A DNA stretch of 64,000 nt from Glandiceps talaboti (Eukaryota > Hemichordata > Enteropneusta > Spengelidae): assembly GCF_964340395.1 (NCBI RefSeq), contig NC_135550.1, forward strand, positions 1,364,001-1,428,000, given 5' to 3'. Under the pieces are notes generated by a model. It was not told where the DNA came from. It searched no databases and saw nothing but the letters and a program-made list of their open reading frames with translations. Made by a program: the position numbers and the translations under genes. Position 1 is the first letter of the stretch, and each line of letters opens with the position of its first letter. This document shows, in pieces, positions 45,414 through 58,214 of this stretch.

Positions 45414-46671
45414 GCTAGTGAGAAATCTTACCCAATCTAAGGTTGAATTATAACAGTATAACTACTAGTATATTAAAGTGGAACATTTGAAGAAGAAAAA
45501 CAATAATGCAATGGGCTGTATTATTAATTATTATTATACAATTGTAGAATTAGTTATATGTTGCAATGAGGGTGACCTCCGTATATGGTTTCATGGTCAG
45601 GGACACCCGAGTCAGGCTGGCATACATGACATGATATTGGTATCCATCGATCCGTATAAGAGGTAATTTTATTCAAGGCCGTATACACTTGAGCTATGCA
45701 TCTACGTATGTAAGATATGATGTCTTTTATAGCATACAAAGTGCCCTGGTTTCTCAGTTGTGGGTCTCAGTTGACATGTCCTTGTCATAGCCACTATATA
45801 ACATGAGTTCGACCTTTCTTTAATTGTATAAATGTTAATGACTCAAACTTTTATTACGAGCTTTCAGAATAGTGAGATTTTAGATATCTACCTGTAAACA
45901 CCTATACCAGGCAGACTTGTCAACCAGACAGAAACTTAGCAAGACAGGTGTATATGAATGATGATATGATTGCCAGGATGAAACGGTTGACCAAGATTTG
46001 ATATTGGTGAAAGAAATAGTAGAAATTGGCAGATTTCGTACAACTTGTTACGTCGATAATTTATTAGTCTTCTAAACTTAGGACTGTATAAAGCTAACAC
46101 AATTAACTATAACGAATTCACTATAATGTTCATACCACAATATACTTGGGTGTTGATTTATAGATATGTTATATTCTTGTTGCTTGTCTGATATACCTAG
46201 TACCTTGTATTTACAATGACTTGTCCGTAATACGGCAGTATTTGACAGGAATGGTCGCTCATTGAATTACGATCGATGTAATACAGTTCAACAGAGATCG
46301 CCACCAAGTGTTCAAATACACAAACCGTCAGTCAAGTTTAGTCTTCCAAATACGATAAAGCTGACGTAGCGGTAGGTTTAGGGATGGGCGGTTTCTCCGG
46401 TCTGGGGGTAGGTGGATTCTTACGTACATCGGGCCAACGAAAATTTCACTGATGCCCTCTTTGTGAAAACGAAAACTGGCTCATATTCTGCCCCATCACT
46501 TAATTCTAAAACATGTTGACCGCCCCCCCCCCCCCCCACATATCATACTCACATGACAAGTATGTGATGGTGAGTTAGTCTAAGAATGAACTGATTGACT
46601 AAATACCTAATAATATAACGTCAAACGAAATTAGCGACTACACCGGGTAAATACAGTCAAAAAGGAGTTTA
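45414..46671. other. No gene recognised
   Basis: Ordinary AT-rich sequence with a 15-base C run at 46523-46537. The short frames on both strands lack domains. Confidence 0.3.
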
Positions 46672-47000
46672 ATAGCATCTTGACAGTAAAGGTATAGGGG
46701 GAAAACTTGAGATGGGAATATGTAACCTCTCCTGGGGGAGGGTCCTAGGGGTTGTTTGACATTTAAAGCCAATTTCAGGCTATTCAGACTCTTTAAAACA
46801 ATAATTTCCAACCTTTACAAGACAGCATCAACATGTACAAAGCAACTGCATAGGGTTGAAATAGTAAAAAAATAAAAACCTGCAAAGTTTACTAGCATCT
46901 TGACAGTAAGAGGTATGGGGACGAACTTTAGATTGGGATAATCTACCTCATTGGTGGTGGTGGTGGTGGTGGTGGTGGGGGGGGGGGTCAAAGGGGTATC
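46672..47000 (-). repeat. Dispersed repeat, inverted relatives of 40120-40380
   Basis: Two partial units, each beginning GCATCTTGACAGTAA. The first continues to TTTACAAGACAGCATCAACA, and the second ends in a (GGT)n/poly-G tract near 46955-46987. Confidence 0.65.
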
Positions 47001-47388
47001 CCCCTAGAAACTCTGGACATGTGTACCAGTAAAGCCGAATTAATTATTTATGCTACTCAAAGCCTTGAAGGTAATAACCTTCAGCTTAACAAAACAACAC
47101 CATCCTCATAAACTATTCTTTATAAAATAGGGTTGTAATATGTTCTTAAAAACGTTAAATGAAATCATTAGGTTAAAGGTCAGCACATCTGATGGTTGTG
47201 CATCATTGGCACGAGGAGAGTTGGAGAGATTCTTATTTTTAAGAGTCTTGTAAGGCATTTTTTAAAGACTATCTTGGCAATACTTTCACATCTTGAAAAG
47301 CCAGTATCATCTACAATTACACGATTTAATAATACATAGGGTTGAAATGTTTAATACCAGTATGACAGTAAAACGTTGGTGCACCTGA

Positions 47389-47389
<1 letters not shown>

Positions 47390-47419
<30 letters not shown>

Positions 47420-47422
47420 CAT

Positions 47423-47457
<35 letters not shown>

Positions 47458-47646
47458 TATACACAGGCAGACAGACAGACAGACATACATACATACATAC
47501 ATACATACATACATACATACATACATACATACATACATACATACATACATGCATGCATGTATACATACATACATACATACATAAATACATACATACATAC
47601 ATACATACATACATACATACATACATACATACATACATACAGACAT
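47390..47646. repeat. (TACA)n microsatellite with (CA)n and (GACA)n cores
   Basis: About 257 bp of tetranucleotide repeats. The long frames through it encode only Y/V/C/M or H/T/Y/I repeats and are not genes. Confidence 0.95.
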
Positions 47647-47783
47647 TCAAAAAAGGTTGTAATCTTTGTAATAAGCCCAATAAAAATTTATTATTTAAAA
47701 AAGTCTTCGTAGAAGACACTATCCCCTCAAATACACTACTTTTATGTGACTGAATGGAGACATGATTTTCTGTATGGTGAACA

Positions 47784-48110
47784 TTCTCATGAGACCTTGA
47801 CCTTAGACTTCAACCTATATGTTCAAGGTCAAAAGCCAAAGATATTCAAAGTGTACACCTCACATGCATTGGCTGATCTCAGCCATATTTGGCACAACTG
47901 TTAGTGTTACATTCTATCGTCTGCATATCCATTGAATTTTTATTCTCGAGCTTGTCATTATGGCCGAATGGCAGCCAACGTTAAGAGAATACTTTTGCTC
48001 GTTAACTCTGAAATTCAGAGAGACCTTATTTGAGTGTTTACACCCATGATATCACAGATGAACTTTCTATTGAGTTCGTGACCTTTGACCTTGAAATATA
48101 TGTAAAAAGA
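47784..48110 (+). repeat. Repeat rich in nuclear-receptor-like AGGTCA half-sites
   Basis: GACCTTGACCTTAG (47793-47806), GTTCAAGGTCAAAAG (about 47820-47835) and TGACCTTTGACCTTGA (48079-48094) occur within 300 bp. Read on the minus strand, the last is a perfect DR1 (AGGTCA, one base, AGGTCA) with an ERR-type TCAAGGTCA overlap. It has the style of a dispersed repeat; regulatory use is conjecture. Confidence 0.4.
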
Positions 48111-49154
48111 TGTGCAAACTAAGAGCTGAAAGATTTAAGAGCTTACTGAACGCAACATGATCTACGCAAAGGAGTATTGAGACCTTCTGGTTCAATATGA
48201 TGCTTTCATTTTCAAATTTATTGATGAATACGGCATACAGATGTCCACTGTTGAAAACCGGCGATATTGTGTGGTACAATTTCGATCAGTACAAAATGAG
48301 GGTACAGGCCAGGCCAGACCAGGTCAGGTCAGGTATCCACTGAATATATTTTTAGGTTCACATTCAGATCCAAAGATATGAATGCGTTAACATATTTGAT
48401 TTTCGATTAGTTGTCAGGTTATTTTTTCTCAGCAATGTGTCATCAGTTATCTTTTTTATTCAAAATCCACTCAATTAAATTTTTTTACATCGATTTCATA
48501 TTTGTTTTAGTACGTACTGGGAGCTTTCAAGAGCTAATGCTTGGCCAGGGTGAACAGGACAACTACAAGCACTTTTGAAATGTTGCACGTGAAGATGGCA
48601 GACACTCACATTGGGACAATAGTCCCATTTCGTGTGTAGGGGGATAGGGTTGCGCTAACATTGTTTACTTATTCGATATCCACACGTAGTTAATTTATCA
48701 ATGTGCTCAATAAAAGTATGTAATATACGCAGATAGTGTTTCAGAATGATCATGGTGAAAGCTATCATGATACGAGCCATGAATTCCGGTCAGATTCGTT
48801 CAACATATAAAATGATTAGGGCTATTTCGAAACTCCCGCTTTGGTGTTTCTCACTAGTTGTATCATAGAATGCTGCTAAAGTATTGATCAAGTGTAGATA
48901 TGTTGTCGTTTTATCTCCTGTGCCATTGGTGGTAAGCTGGCGTTTATACCATCAATAGCATGGTGAATCACCACTAAATGGTATAGTCAGGTTCAGTCAT
49001 TTTTACCAGTGATTCACTGTTTGAATAACTGGAGTTGTTTTAGTGGTGCATATAATGTTTGGTGATGGCGAACATCAGAGAAAACGTCAAAGACAAATAG
49101 TCGTAAAATCCATTCTTCTGCTCATATTTTAGGCTGGAAATTCACACTGATTCT
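48111..49154. other. No gene recognised
   Basis: Contains a short CAGGCC/CAGGTC iteration (48307-48335) and otherwise unremarkable sequence. Confidence 0.3.
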
Positions 49155-49350
49155 GATTGGGTCTAACCCCAAACTATGAGTGCTGTTTGGATCCTGTATT
49201 AATGATTGGGTCTAACCCCAAACTATGAGTGCTGTTTGGATCCTGTATTAATGATTGGGTCTAACCCCAAACTATGAGTGCTGTTTGGATCCTGTATTAA
49301 TGATTGGGTCTAACCCCAAACTATGAGTGCTGTTTGGATCCTGTATTAAT
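49155..49350 (+). repeat. Four identical 49-bp tandem units
   Basis: Units start at 49155, 49204, 49253 and 49302 with GATTGGGTCTAACCCCAAAC and are identical to each other across all 49 bases. Such identity suggests recent expansion or an assembly-sensitive locus. Confidence 0.95.
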
Positions 49351-49679
49351 GATTAAAGTTCATAAGGTGTAACTAGAACAAAGTCCGGGGTCGTATGATT
49401 TGTCTTGGAAATTCTTGTGTACAAAAGCAATGAAGGGTGTTCAATGTCCTAAACACAATGACCCCCCCCCCCCATCCACAATTTTAAAAACAGCATGACC
49501 CCCCTGCTGCCAATTTAAAAAACAGGGCGATCCCCCTCCAAATCAACCCCCCCTCCAGGCCAAAGAAACTAGCCGACCCCTTAAAAACATATTTAAATGA
49601 TTTAAATGGAATGCCTTCCATAAGGGCAGAGTCTTTAAATAATTGTTGAATGCAACAGAACACATGTGATTAGTTATGT

Positions 49680-50632
49680 TGAAGTATGTACCAAATCACA
49701 TTTAATTTGTAGTAAGCATTTTGAAGATATGTCCTCATTACTGAAAAATCATAATTATGCAAATGAGTCATTACTAAAAACTTCATAACACAGGTCTTTA
49801 GAAGCTGCGCATTTTGTTGTGATTGATGTATGTAGTGAGTTACGTTGAATTCGAAATATGCATTCTAAAGATTCAACCTAATTACTGAAAATCATAAATT
49901 ATGCAAATGTATCATTACAACTTAAAGCTACATAACAAAGCTTTATATGGCACATTGACATTGTTATCGTCAATGTATGTTTTGTTGAGTTTGCTGCATG
50001 CATTATTAAGATATAGCATAATTACTGAAACTTATTAATTATGCAAATGACTCATTAAACCTAAGTGTTGCATCAATTAGCTTTATGAGACATGTGTAAC
50101 CTTGTGTTATGAATGTATGTACAAAATTATATAGAACTTGAAGCTTGCACTCTTCATATATAGCCTAATTACTGAAATCATTAATTATGCAAATGACTCA
50201 TTAAAACTAAATGCTACATCAACAAACTTTTTCATGACATGTGCCCTTTGTTTTGTTTGATGTATACAGAATATTATATTCTATTTGAAGCACACCTTCT
50301 TAAGATATAGCTTAATTACTGAAAATCATTAATTATGCAAATGAGTCCTTAAAACTACGCGCTATATCATTTAACTTGATATGACACATGCGCTTCGTTA
50401 TCATGAATGAATGTACCAAATTATATATTGAATTCGAAGCACGCATTCTTACGATAGAGTCTAATTACCGAAAACCATTAATTATGCAAGTAGCTCATTA
50501 AAATAAATACGATGCTTACCAAAACCTAATCAGATCTAGCCATTACCCTAATATATTCACCAAATTTCGTTTGAATTGAGGCAGTTATTTTTTGTGATAA
50601 GGATGAAACAAAGACTCACACATACACAGACT

Positions 50633-50675
<43 letters not shown>

Positions 50676-50676
50676 T
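49680..50676 (+). repeat. Family-A modular repeat, copy 2, with (GACA)n tail
   Basis: Six units of roughly 145-150 bp with ATTAATTATGCAAATGACTC. The end module reads TATTCACCAAATTTCGTTTG, and a (GACA)n tract lies at 50632-50674. The order (units, end module, microsatellite) parallels family C. Confidence 0.85.
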
Positions 50677-51929
50677 TTTCATCCCTAAATTATATTTCAG
50701 TAATTTCATTCACAAAGGAGCGAGTACCCTTGCACTGGCAATATAAAATAGCCGATACACGCACATGCACCAAGAGTATATGAGGTTAGATCTTGGGGTT
50801 ACTCTCTCATCGAAGTTTAAATTTAACATCAAATTCAATCCAGTATAACAAGTGACCTAAAAGAACGCTAATTTGAATTGTTAATACCCAATTTTACTCA
50901 TGTTTCAAGTGCTCAAGATACCAATTTACATTAACATGATATATGGTAATATCAGCGTGATAATGGGAAACCTTGAAAGACAGTTTTAATTGTCGAAACT
51001 GGTATTACAACATTCTGATCAGAGGCATCTCTAAACAACTACATGTACTGCAAGGATTATACATCTTATCGTCTAGATATTAACATTCAATTTCAGTTTG
51101 CTGCATGTTATAGTCTGCATCAGTCAATTACAACTTGAAATATAGTTGTTACATTTTCACCATTGACATGTCTGAGAGCATAGAATGCATAATTCTCGAA
51201 CTCCAACATATAATTGTAAAACTGTTGCCAAGAAAACATCAACCTATGAACAACAAAATAAGCAGTTAACATACACACTTATCTTAAAAGAAATGGAAAT
51301 AATATCAAAATTTACAACAACAAAAAATGTATGGCAAGTTTAAAGTACAGTGTAACTGTCGAATATTGTGTTATCCATATGGGATGTTCTAAACAGAAAA
51401 AGAGACCAATGAAGTACATTTCACTGCATTCTTAATACAGACTACAAACTTACATTGTAAAATGTGAAATTTTACAACACAGTTTTGTACATCAAATAAT
51501 AAGCAGATTATAGGATGTTTATTATTAAAACGACATGTATGATGTAATCACGTGACATAACAGTAACAACGAACAAGTCGAAACAGGGAATTACCCAGCC
51601 CAAAGGGCTTACAAACTACAGTCAGTGTACAATAATATACAAGTAATACTGTTGAAAGAAAAAAGCAGACTACATCCATTACAATAGTAGAATACATAAC
51701 TTGCACAATGTGACAAAATACATTAGGGTTTGTACATACAGTATATCTCGTCTACTGTTAACGGCCCTTTAAACAACTTTTGAAACTAGTCTGGGATATT
51801 TAGTCATACTATGGTTTAACTTTCAAGTACTCGAAGAATGTAGGGACAAGAGAACCTTATATTGTTACAACGGAAGTGACGAATATCGTTGTAAATTATA
51901 CAAAGGAAAATACCAGATTTCAACTGAAT

Positions 51930-51930
<1 letters not shown>
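50677..51930. other. No gene recognised
   Basis: AT-rich unique-looking sequence; no long frame, splice-bounded segment or repeat was recognised. Confidence 0.35.
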
Positions 51931-52566
<636 letters not shown>

Positions 52567-53718
52567 TGATTGACCCTAGATTAAAGACTTAAAAGGTTAA
52601 TTTAGGCAGCACTGTGTGTATATTGCGTTCGTGTATGTACTCCCTTTTATATATAATACACCTCATCACGCTATCACTTAAGTATTGGAAGACTCAATTA
52701 CTATTTAGGCCGAAGCAATTTCCAAAACAAAAATACAACAATATCAAAATTAATAACACTCTGATCCATATATCCTAGCAAAATTTATAATAAAAATAAA
52801 AAACAGTTGCCAAGGTAAATTAGTTGTTAAGTTGGCGAAATAGCATGGAGTTGTGAGCGACAGACCGTGCAGAAAATTTCACAGTATTCGCCATGCATCT
52901 GGTATACATTTATTCATGCAGCTGCCCTATAAAGATCATTGAGCGCATTTCAACGCAGTCATCAGTACGTAGAATAGCTTGTCATTTCCCAGAACTGTAC
53001 TCCCCGTCGGCGGTGGTGGTATATGTTCGCCAAATATTAGCCATTCATATGAACGACAAGGGTTAACAGAATAGTTCCAGATCTGAAATGACCGAATAGG
53101 TCAACACAAACAGGAGAGCAAAATACTATTGAGTATCACTTAGGGACGTGGTTTCACGTGCTGTGTTTAAAGTACTAAGTACAGCTGTAGTCGTGAATGT
53201 CCCACAGGTTGATTTGTTGGTGTGAATATTGTTGATCCGATGTTGCACGTTGAAGAAGTGCTATCATCTACTTTAAAATATATTGACGCCAACCCTTCAC
53301 TCTCGGTTGGCTCAATATAGCATCTCTCAATTAAACAAAGGCCAGGTACTAATCATGTAAAATTGATCCACATGCTAGACCCGCATACAACTGTTGATTG
53401 AAGTAGGCCGAATGGAGCGAACCTCGGCAACATATAATGAAACAGCAAAGGTGCAAAGTTTAACGATTCAAGCACGTTTAGTGTTTCCTTATCTGCCAAT
53501 GTCAGTCGGTGTAACAGTTGTAGGTAAATGTGAAAGGTAAATTTATTCTGAATTTACAACTCTAAAACACCTGAATTGTTTATTATTTACGCCAACAACT
53601 TTAAAAATGTTGATGGAGATATGGACTTTCGACTGACTGTGTAACAAATACCACAAACACAATACGGGTTAAAGTTCGAACTGTATTTTTCCACACGCAG
53701 GAGAAAAATTGCATACCA

Positions 53719-53720
<2 letters not shown>
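52567..53720. other. No gene recognised
   Basis: No supported exon or repeat. Confidence 0.3.

Positions 53721-53781
<61 letters not shown>
53721..53781. repeat. (TG)n microsatellite
   Basis: An uninterrupted 61-bp GT tract. Confidence 0.98.
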
Positions 53782-53783
<2 letters not shown>

Positions 53784-54336
53784 CAGTTTACAAAGTCTGT
53801 TATTTGAATATTATCTATATATAGCAGTATTTGAAAATTTAAGTTACTCTGCATAAATATATGGGAAATCGTGAAACGCATGCGCAGGCAGGACTTGCCA
53901 TAGTAATCCCTCATGTTTAACAAGTTTATGTACAAAGAACGTAGTATGCACCCAACAATATAAACTGTTTACACTTTTTCTGGTACGTTCAAGGAAACTA
54001 AAAACATAAATTATTCTCTGGTTAAAATAAAGGAAAGAAATAAGTGGGTCACTATACAGACGTTTCGAGGTCAAAATTATGTCGATATTAAGCTATTTTA
54101 GAATCCAATATGGCCACCACCAACGACTGTGTTAACTCAAGGTTTTCTTTGAAAACAAAATGGTGAATCCCTAGATTTCTTTTTACGAACAAGCTTTCAT
54201 ACAGTCAAGTTTGGAGCGATTTTAAAAACAGTGATTTGTCAGAGAAATTCTATCTATTCTTTCCTAAAGGACATACATTACCACACTGTTAAAAAAAACA
54301 TTATTGATTTTTGGTTTAAGTTTTATTGAGTTACAG

Positions 54337-54397
54337 AAAAACACTTGCTAAACATCGCAGTCCTAGACTTGGCCTGTGATGTTTAGCAAGTGTTTTT
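54337..54397 (+). ncRNA. Pre-miRNA-like perfect hairpin
   Basis: A 24-base 5' arm (54337-54360, containing ACACTTGCTAAACATCGCAG) pairs with 54374-54397 without a gap. The only non-Watson-Crick position would be a G-U pair if transcribed on the plus strand. The loop is 13 bases. Size and shape resemble a short pre-miRNA, but such stems also arise from MITE remnants, and no flanking lower stem is obvious. Confidence 0.25.
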
Positions 54398-55206
54398 TTT
54401 TTCACACAAAAAAAGAAGTATAAAGGCACAGTAAAGTTATTTGGTTGATTGGAATCAATCAATCAATCAATCAATCAACTTTGTTATGTGGCAGTTGTAT
54501 ATATTTGATCATGGTTAACCCCTGTGCCAGGTAAGTATATATAATGTAGACAGTGATGATAGGATATGTACTCTCTATGACCTTCATGAGGTCGAGGACG
54601 AATTTCATTTTCTACTAAAATGTAAATTTTTAAATCAGTATTGAAATAAGTACATTCCACGTTACTTTTACTCTCCTCCATCCTATACAAAGTTCATAGA
54701 AATCATGTGTTCTGAAGACTGATACAATCCAAAGAGAATCACTGTTTTTCTTTACCACACACACACTATAAAAAGTAAAATATGTTACGAGTTATTACTA
54801 AGAAATTGAAATGAACAATAAATAAATAAATAATAATTCTCATCCATATTTTCATGCTAAAGTGAAAATTCTGTTTGGCGAACCTCTTGATTTATATCAA
54901 AGATCTCTAATTGAAAAAGCTGTACTTTCTTTGTCTATAGGTGCATAGGATGGTCTCAAGATGGTTGATTGCAATAATCTCTACAGAAATCATATACAAT
55001 GTACTTGTTATTACTAGTCATCGCAGTGCTACAAAACACTGACCCAGATAAACATGTAAAGTACAGTTTACTTGTGTCACTGGTCGTTATTTGTGAGTAA
55101 ATAAGCATACTTTTTTATACATACTTGTATTTTTTTACAATGTATAATACCAATTGTATGATGCTTTGATCTGTGATTTTACAACTGCAGTATCTGTAAC
55201 TTGAGT
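54398..55206. other. No gene recognised
   Basis: Contains a short (AATC)n tract near 54452-54478. No supported exon. Confidence 0.3.
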
Positions 55207-55850
55207 ATTTGGGAGCCTTCAGTAATTACAAGGGGGGGGGGGGAGGGACCGGGGGAATTCAGGCCCGGCTGTTGCGTAAAATATGATTTCTTTACAAAAG
55301 ATAATGGATTGTTTATTGTTACTTTTTTCTTCTTTTTTTATGCTCCCCACTCACAATGAAAAAAGACTTAATTACACTGCGAGTGGGGTCGCGGAAGGGT
55401 CACCAGTTGAGGGCGCTCAGTAGAACAAACTCATACATAATTAATCAATAAGGTAATAGTATAGTAAAGCTGGTTTATTAAAACCAACAAAAGAACAAGT
55501 TAGAATTGATTTATAAAATCACACACAAGATTTTCAAATCATTACTTTATTACATGGCACCTTGTAGGGAAACGATTTTTAAAGAGCAAAAAACAGTTAA
55601 ACAATAAACAAAAAACTAATTTTTGTAAAGAAGTAAAGTAAACAATAAACAAAACATACCTATGTGCAACCAAATATGGCCAACTCCAAGCCCCTGTGAT
55701 TAGACAATAGAGTGCATCAAAGTAAAATGTGTTCCTCCATTTATCCCATTTTCTAAACTATGACCCTCCCCGAGAGCCATTTTGGAAAAAGTGAACCCCA
55801 ATTCCCATGCCCTCCCCCCCGTAATTACTGAAGACTCCCTTATTCAAGTT
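55207..55850. mobile_element. Inverted-repeat element with G/C-run ends
   Basis: GGGAGCCTTCAGTAATTACA followed by a 12-base G run (55232-55243) returns inverted as a C run then GTAATTACTGAAGACTCCC at about 55815-55843. The interior of about 560 bp has no coding frame. It resembles a MITE; no target duplication was assigned. Confidence 0.65.
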
Positions 55851-56785
55851 TCTGAGATCAGAAAACCAACGATGTATTCACTGAAAATTGTTAAAATACA
55901 ATAGTTAGACAGAGTACATGATAATTAGAGGTCTATTTTATCCAGAAAGAACAAAAATAGGTTGAAATGGCGATCTTGTTGCAGGTCACAGGCTAAAATC
56001 TCTTTCATTCAATTTATTATACCGTATTATGTGTGCAGCTACGTATACAACAAATATATTTACCTACAGGTGGTTCAAATGTGTCCAAGGTATATGATAT
56101 TATCAGTAAATTATTATGTCTGACAAAACAATTAAAATATGGTTCCAGTTCAGCTAGTGCAGCTTTAAAAATAAGGCTATATAAAATGATTTCCTCGACA
56201 AATGCTGACGTAAAACTGATAGACCACATCCAACTGCAAATAGTGTAGTTAGTAATACACATAGCTCACCTTTAATGGGACCCAGTTAGTTGAAACAAAC
56301 ATTTCTAAATGTTATCATCAGACAAGCCAACTGACTTCCATTGTAATTATGTAACGGTTTACTTTTATCGAAGTAGCACACGGGTTTTTAATCATTGACC
56401 AGGCCAAAAATAAAGAACAAAACACGTCATTTATTTGATTGTGTATTTACTTGTAACTTCATATTATATCAGTAGCCTATATCGTATCGAAATAAATAGT
56501 TGTATTACCACATATATATATTATATAGGCCTTTAGTTCTATCGATGCCGGGATCATGATTGATAGTGACATTTTTGTATACAGACAAGATGGAGTAAAA
56601 GTGATTACGTCGCACAAGATCAATACACAAACTTATGAGTTCGTTCGTTTTGAACAATACATCTTGCTGGACACTGATATACTGAAGTCGGTGGACATAT
56701 GAGGGCTTCCGGTTTGTCTTGTTGTTGACACAAACAACATTTTTGCCAGTCAGTTTTCCGGTTTGTTGTATAAGGTGTACCAGTG
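55851..56785. other. No gene recognised upstream of the TATA promoter
   Basis: The 71-codon frame at 56033-56248 has no support on either strand. Sequence becomes less AT-rich towards 56700. Confidence 0.3.
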
Positions 56786-56963
56786 GTCACGTGGACACCA
56801 TGTGACCAACGCCCTCAACGACTTCCAAGGACTGAGTGGAAAGTTCCATCCCACGCAGAACTAACCGGATACCGAACAAGGTGAACCAGTGAGTGTACGT
56901 GCTAGTCACGTCGTCGGTCAGGATCTCTCAGGATATCGATGCACTACATACTAGTATATAAAG
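56786..56963 (+). promoter_or_regulatory. TATA-box core promoter with E-box
   Basis: TATATAAAG at 56955-56963 is a consensus TATA box. About 165 bp upstream, GTCACGTGGAC (56786-56796) carries a palindromic CACGTG E-box of the bHLH-zip type, and further CACGT motifs lie between. About 30 bp below the TATA box a start near 56985 would give a short first exon ending at the strong donor AATAAG|GTAAGC (57017/57018). The arrangement is what supports a promoter here; function is inferred. Confidence 0.5.
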
Positions 56964-56984
56964 TCTAGAAACCAAACTATATAT

Positions 56985-57017
56985 CTGGATATCGTACAAG
57001 AAGTCACTATCAATAAG
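56985..57017 (+). other. Putative first exon of a spliced transcript
   Basis: A predicted start about 30 bp below the TATA box runs to the donor AAG|GTAAGC. There is no ATG within it, so it would be leader or noncoding. The following intron would run to the acceptor TTTGTCCTTTCAG at 57713. It contains a perfect stem ACTTTTTCG/CGAAAAAGT near 57085. Confidence 0.4.
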
Positions 57018-57713
57018 GTAAGCTAGACTGGTGTAAACGGAAAACACTTTTCTGGCGTTGCGAGCAAATTTCGAACCTACGTGACTTTTTCGCGGGAGCC
57101 ACGAAAAAGTTAAATTCTTTGAACTTGTCGCCCAAAGGTTTTTCGCGTTTTGACGGTCACTATTTTGATTTGTGTTCGAGTTCTTCTCACACGGGTTACG
57201 AAGTCCACACCTTGCATAACAATGTAACTCTTCTACTAGCGACTTTTGGAAATGGTAGCGTAACCAGTATACGCAACATTATGGTGTAATTGGTACCGAA
57301 TTTTCGATTGTTTAGTTCAAATTTTAAGCCAGGAAAATTCTATCCCATTTCATTTCTTGCATAACTACTGTAAAATCCCCCATGTGTGAAGTTTTTCAGT
57401 GCAAACTAGCGTGGTTAAAAATAAGAATTTAGTGCGCGGGCTTCACATATGCTTGTCCAAGTTGTCGCCATTTTTTAAAATTCCCGCACATGGACTAAAC
57501 AAAGTGCCGTGTGCAGCGTTGAGTACAATAAAGTTGTCGACCCTTGCTACCACAAGCACGTACTTAAACAGATATCTATGAAAATATGAATACTATAGAA
57601 TAATGTACACCTATTGTGTCATTGTCTATCTTTGAATGCAACAGAAAAGCATATATCTTGAGTATATATCCTATTGTTTTAATGTTAATCTTTTAATTTG
57701 TTTGTCCTTTCAG

Positions 57714-57850
57714 CTAAAAGGATATGGATGCACCAATGACTGAAATGTGAAAGTCAAGAAATTTCAAACATCTTTCACAAAATTGACAGCAACCTGAAAG
57801 CAGATGAAGATTTGAGACAACCAAGATAAGTTCTGCTAATTGTTACATTT
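57714..57850 (+). other. Putative second exon, right end unknown
   Basis: Opens after a pyrimidine-rich acceptor ending at 57713. It contains a short ATGGATGCACCAATGACTG frame that stops after eight codons. I cannot place the donor: GTGAAAG inside that frame is one weak candidate. The long-arm inverted repeat begins about 500 bp further on. Confidence 0.3.
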
Positions 57851-58214
57851 GGAATTTTCAACCATTAAAGCTTCACTCTAGTCAGACTGCACATACACAA
57901 AATTGATTTAAGCCCACTAGATGTTAGATTATCTGATTGACATGTACATATACTGTTTATCAACTGGAGTTATGTCTCGACCATGACCTGTTCACCGATA
58001 GGTCAGATACTAGTAACTTTCAAGTTTAAATAGCTCTCTTAAGTTGTAGAATAGTTTTCAAATTAATTTGCTGAAAGCACACACGGTGGAACACAAGCAA
58101 ATATCTATGAAAACCAACAATAGACCATGTTTATATTTCATATTTTGGAAATTGTTTTATGTGCATATACATTTTATTGTATAATTATTATTCAGTTCGG
58201 TTTGCATCTTGCAA

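Noticed and set aside
47307-47753. Several 85-125 codon frames
   Set aside because: Pure translation of the (TACA)n microsatellite.
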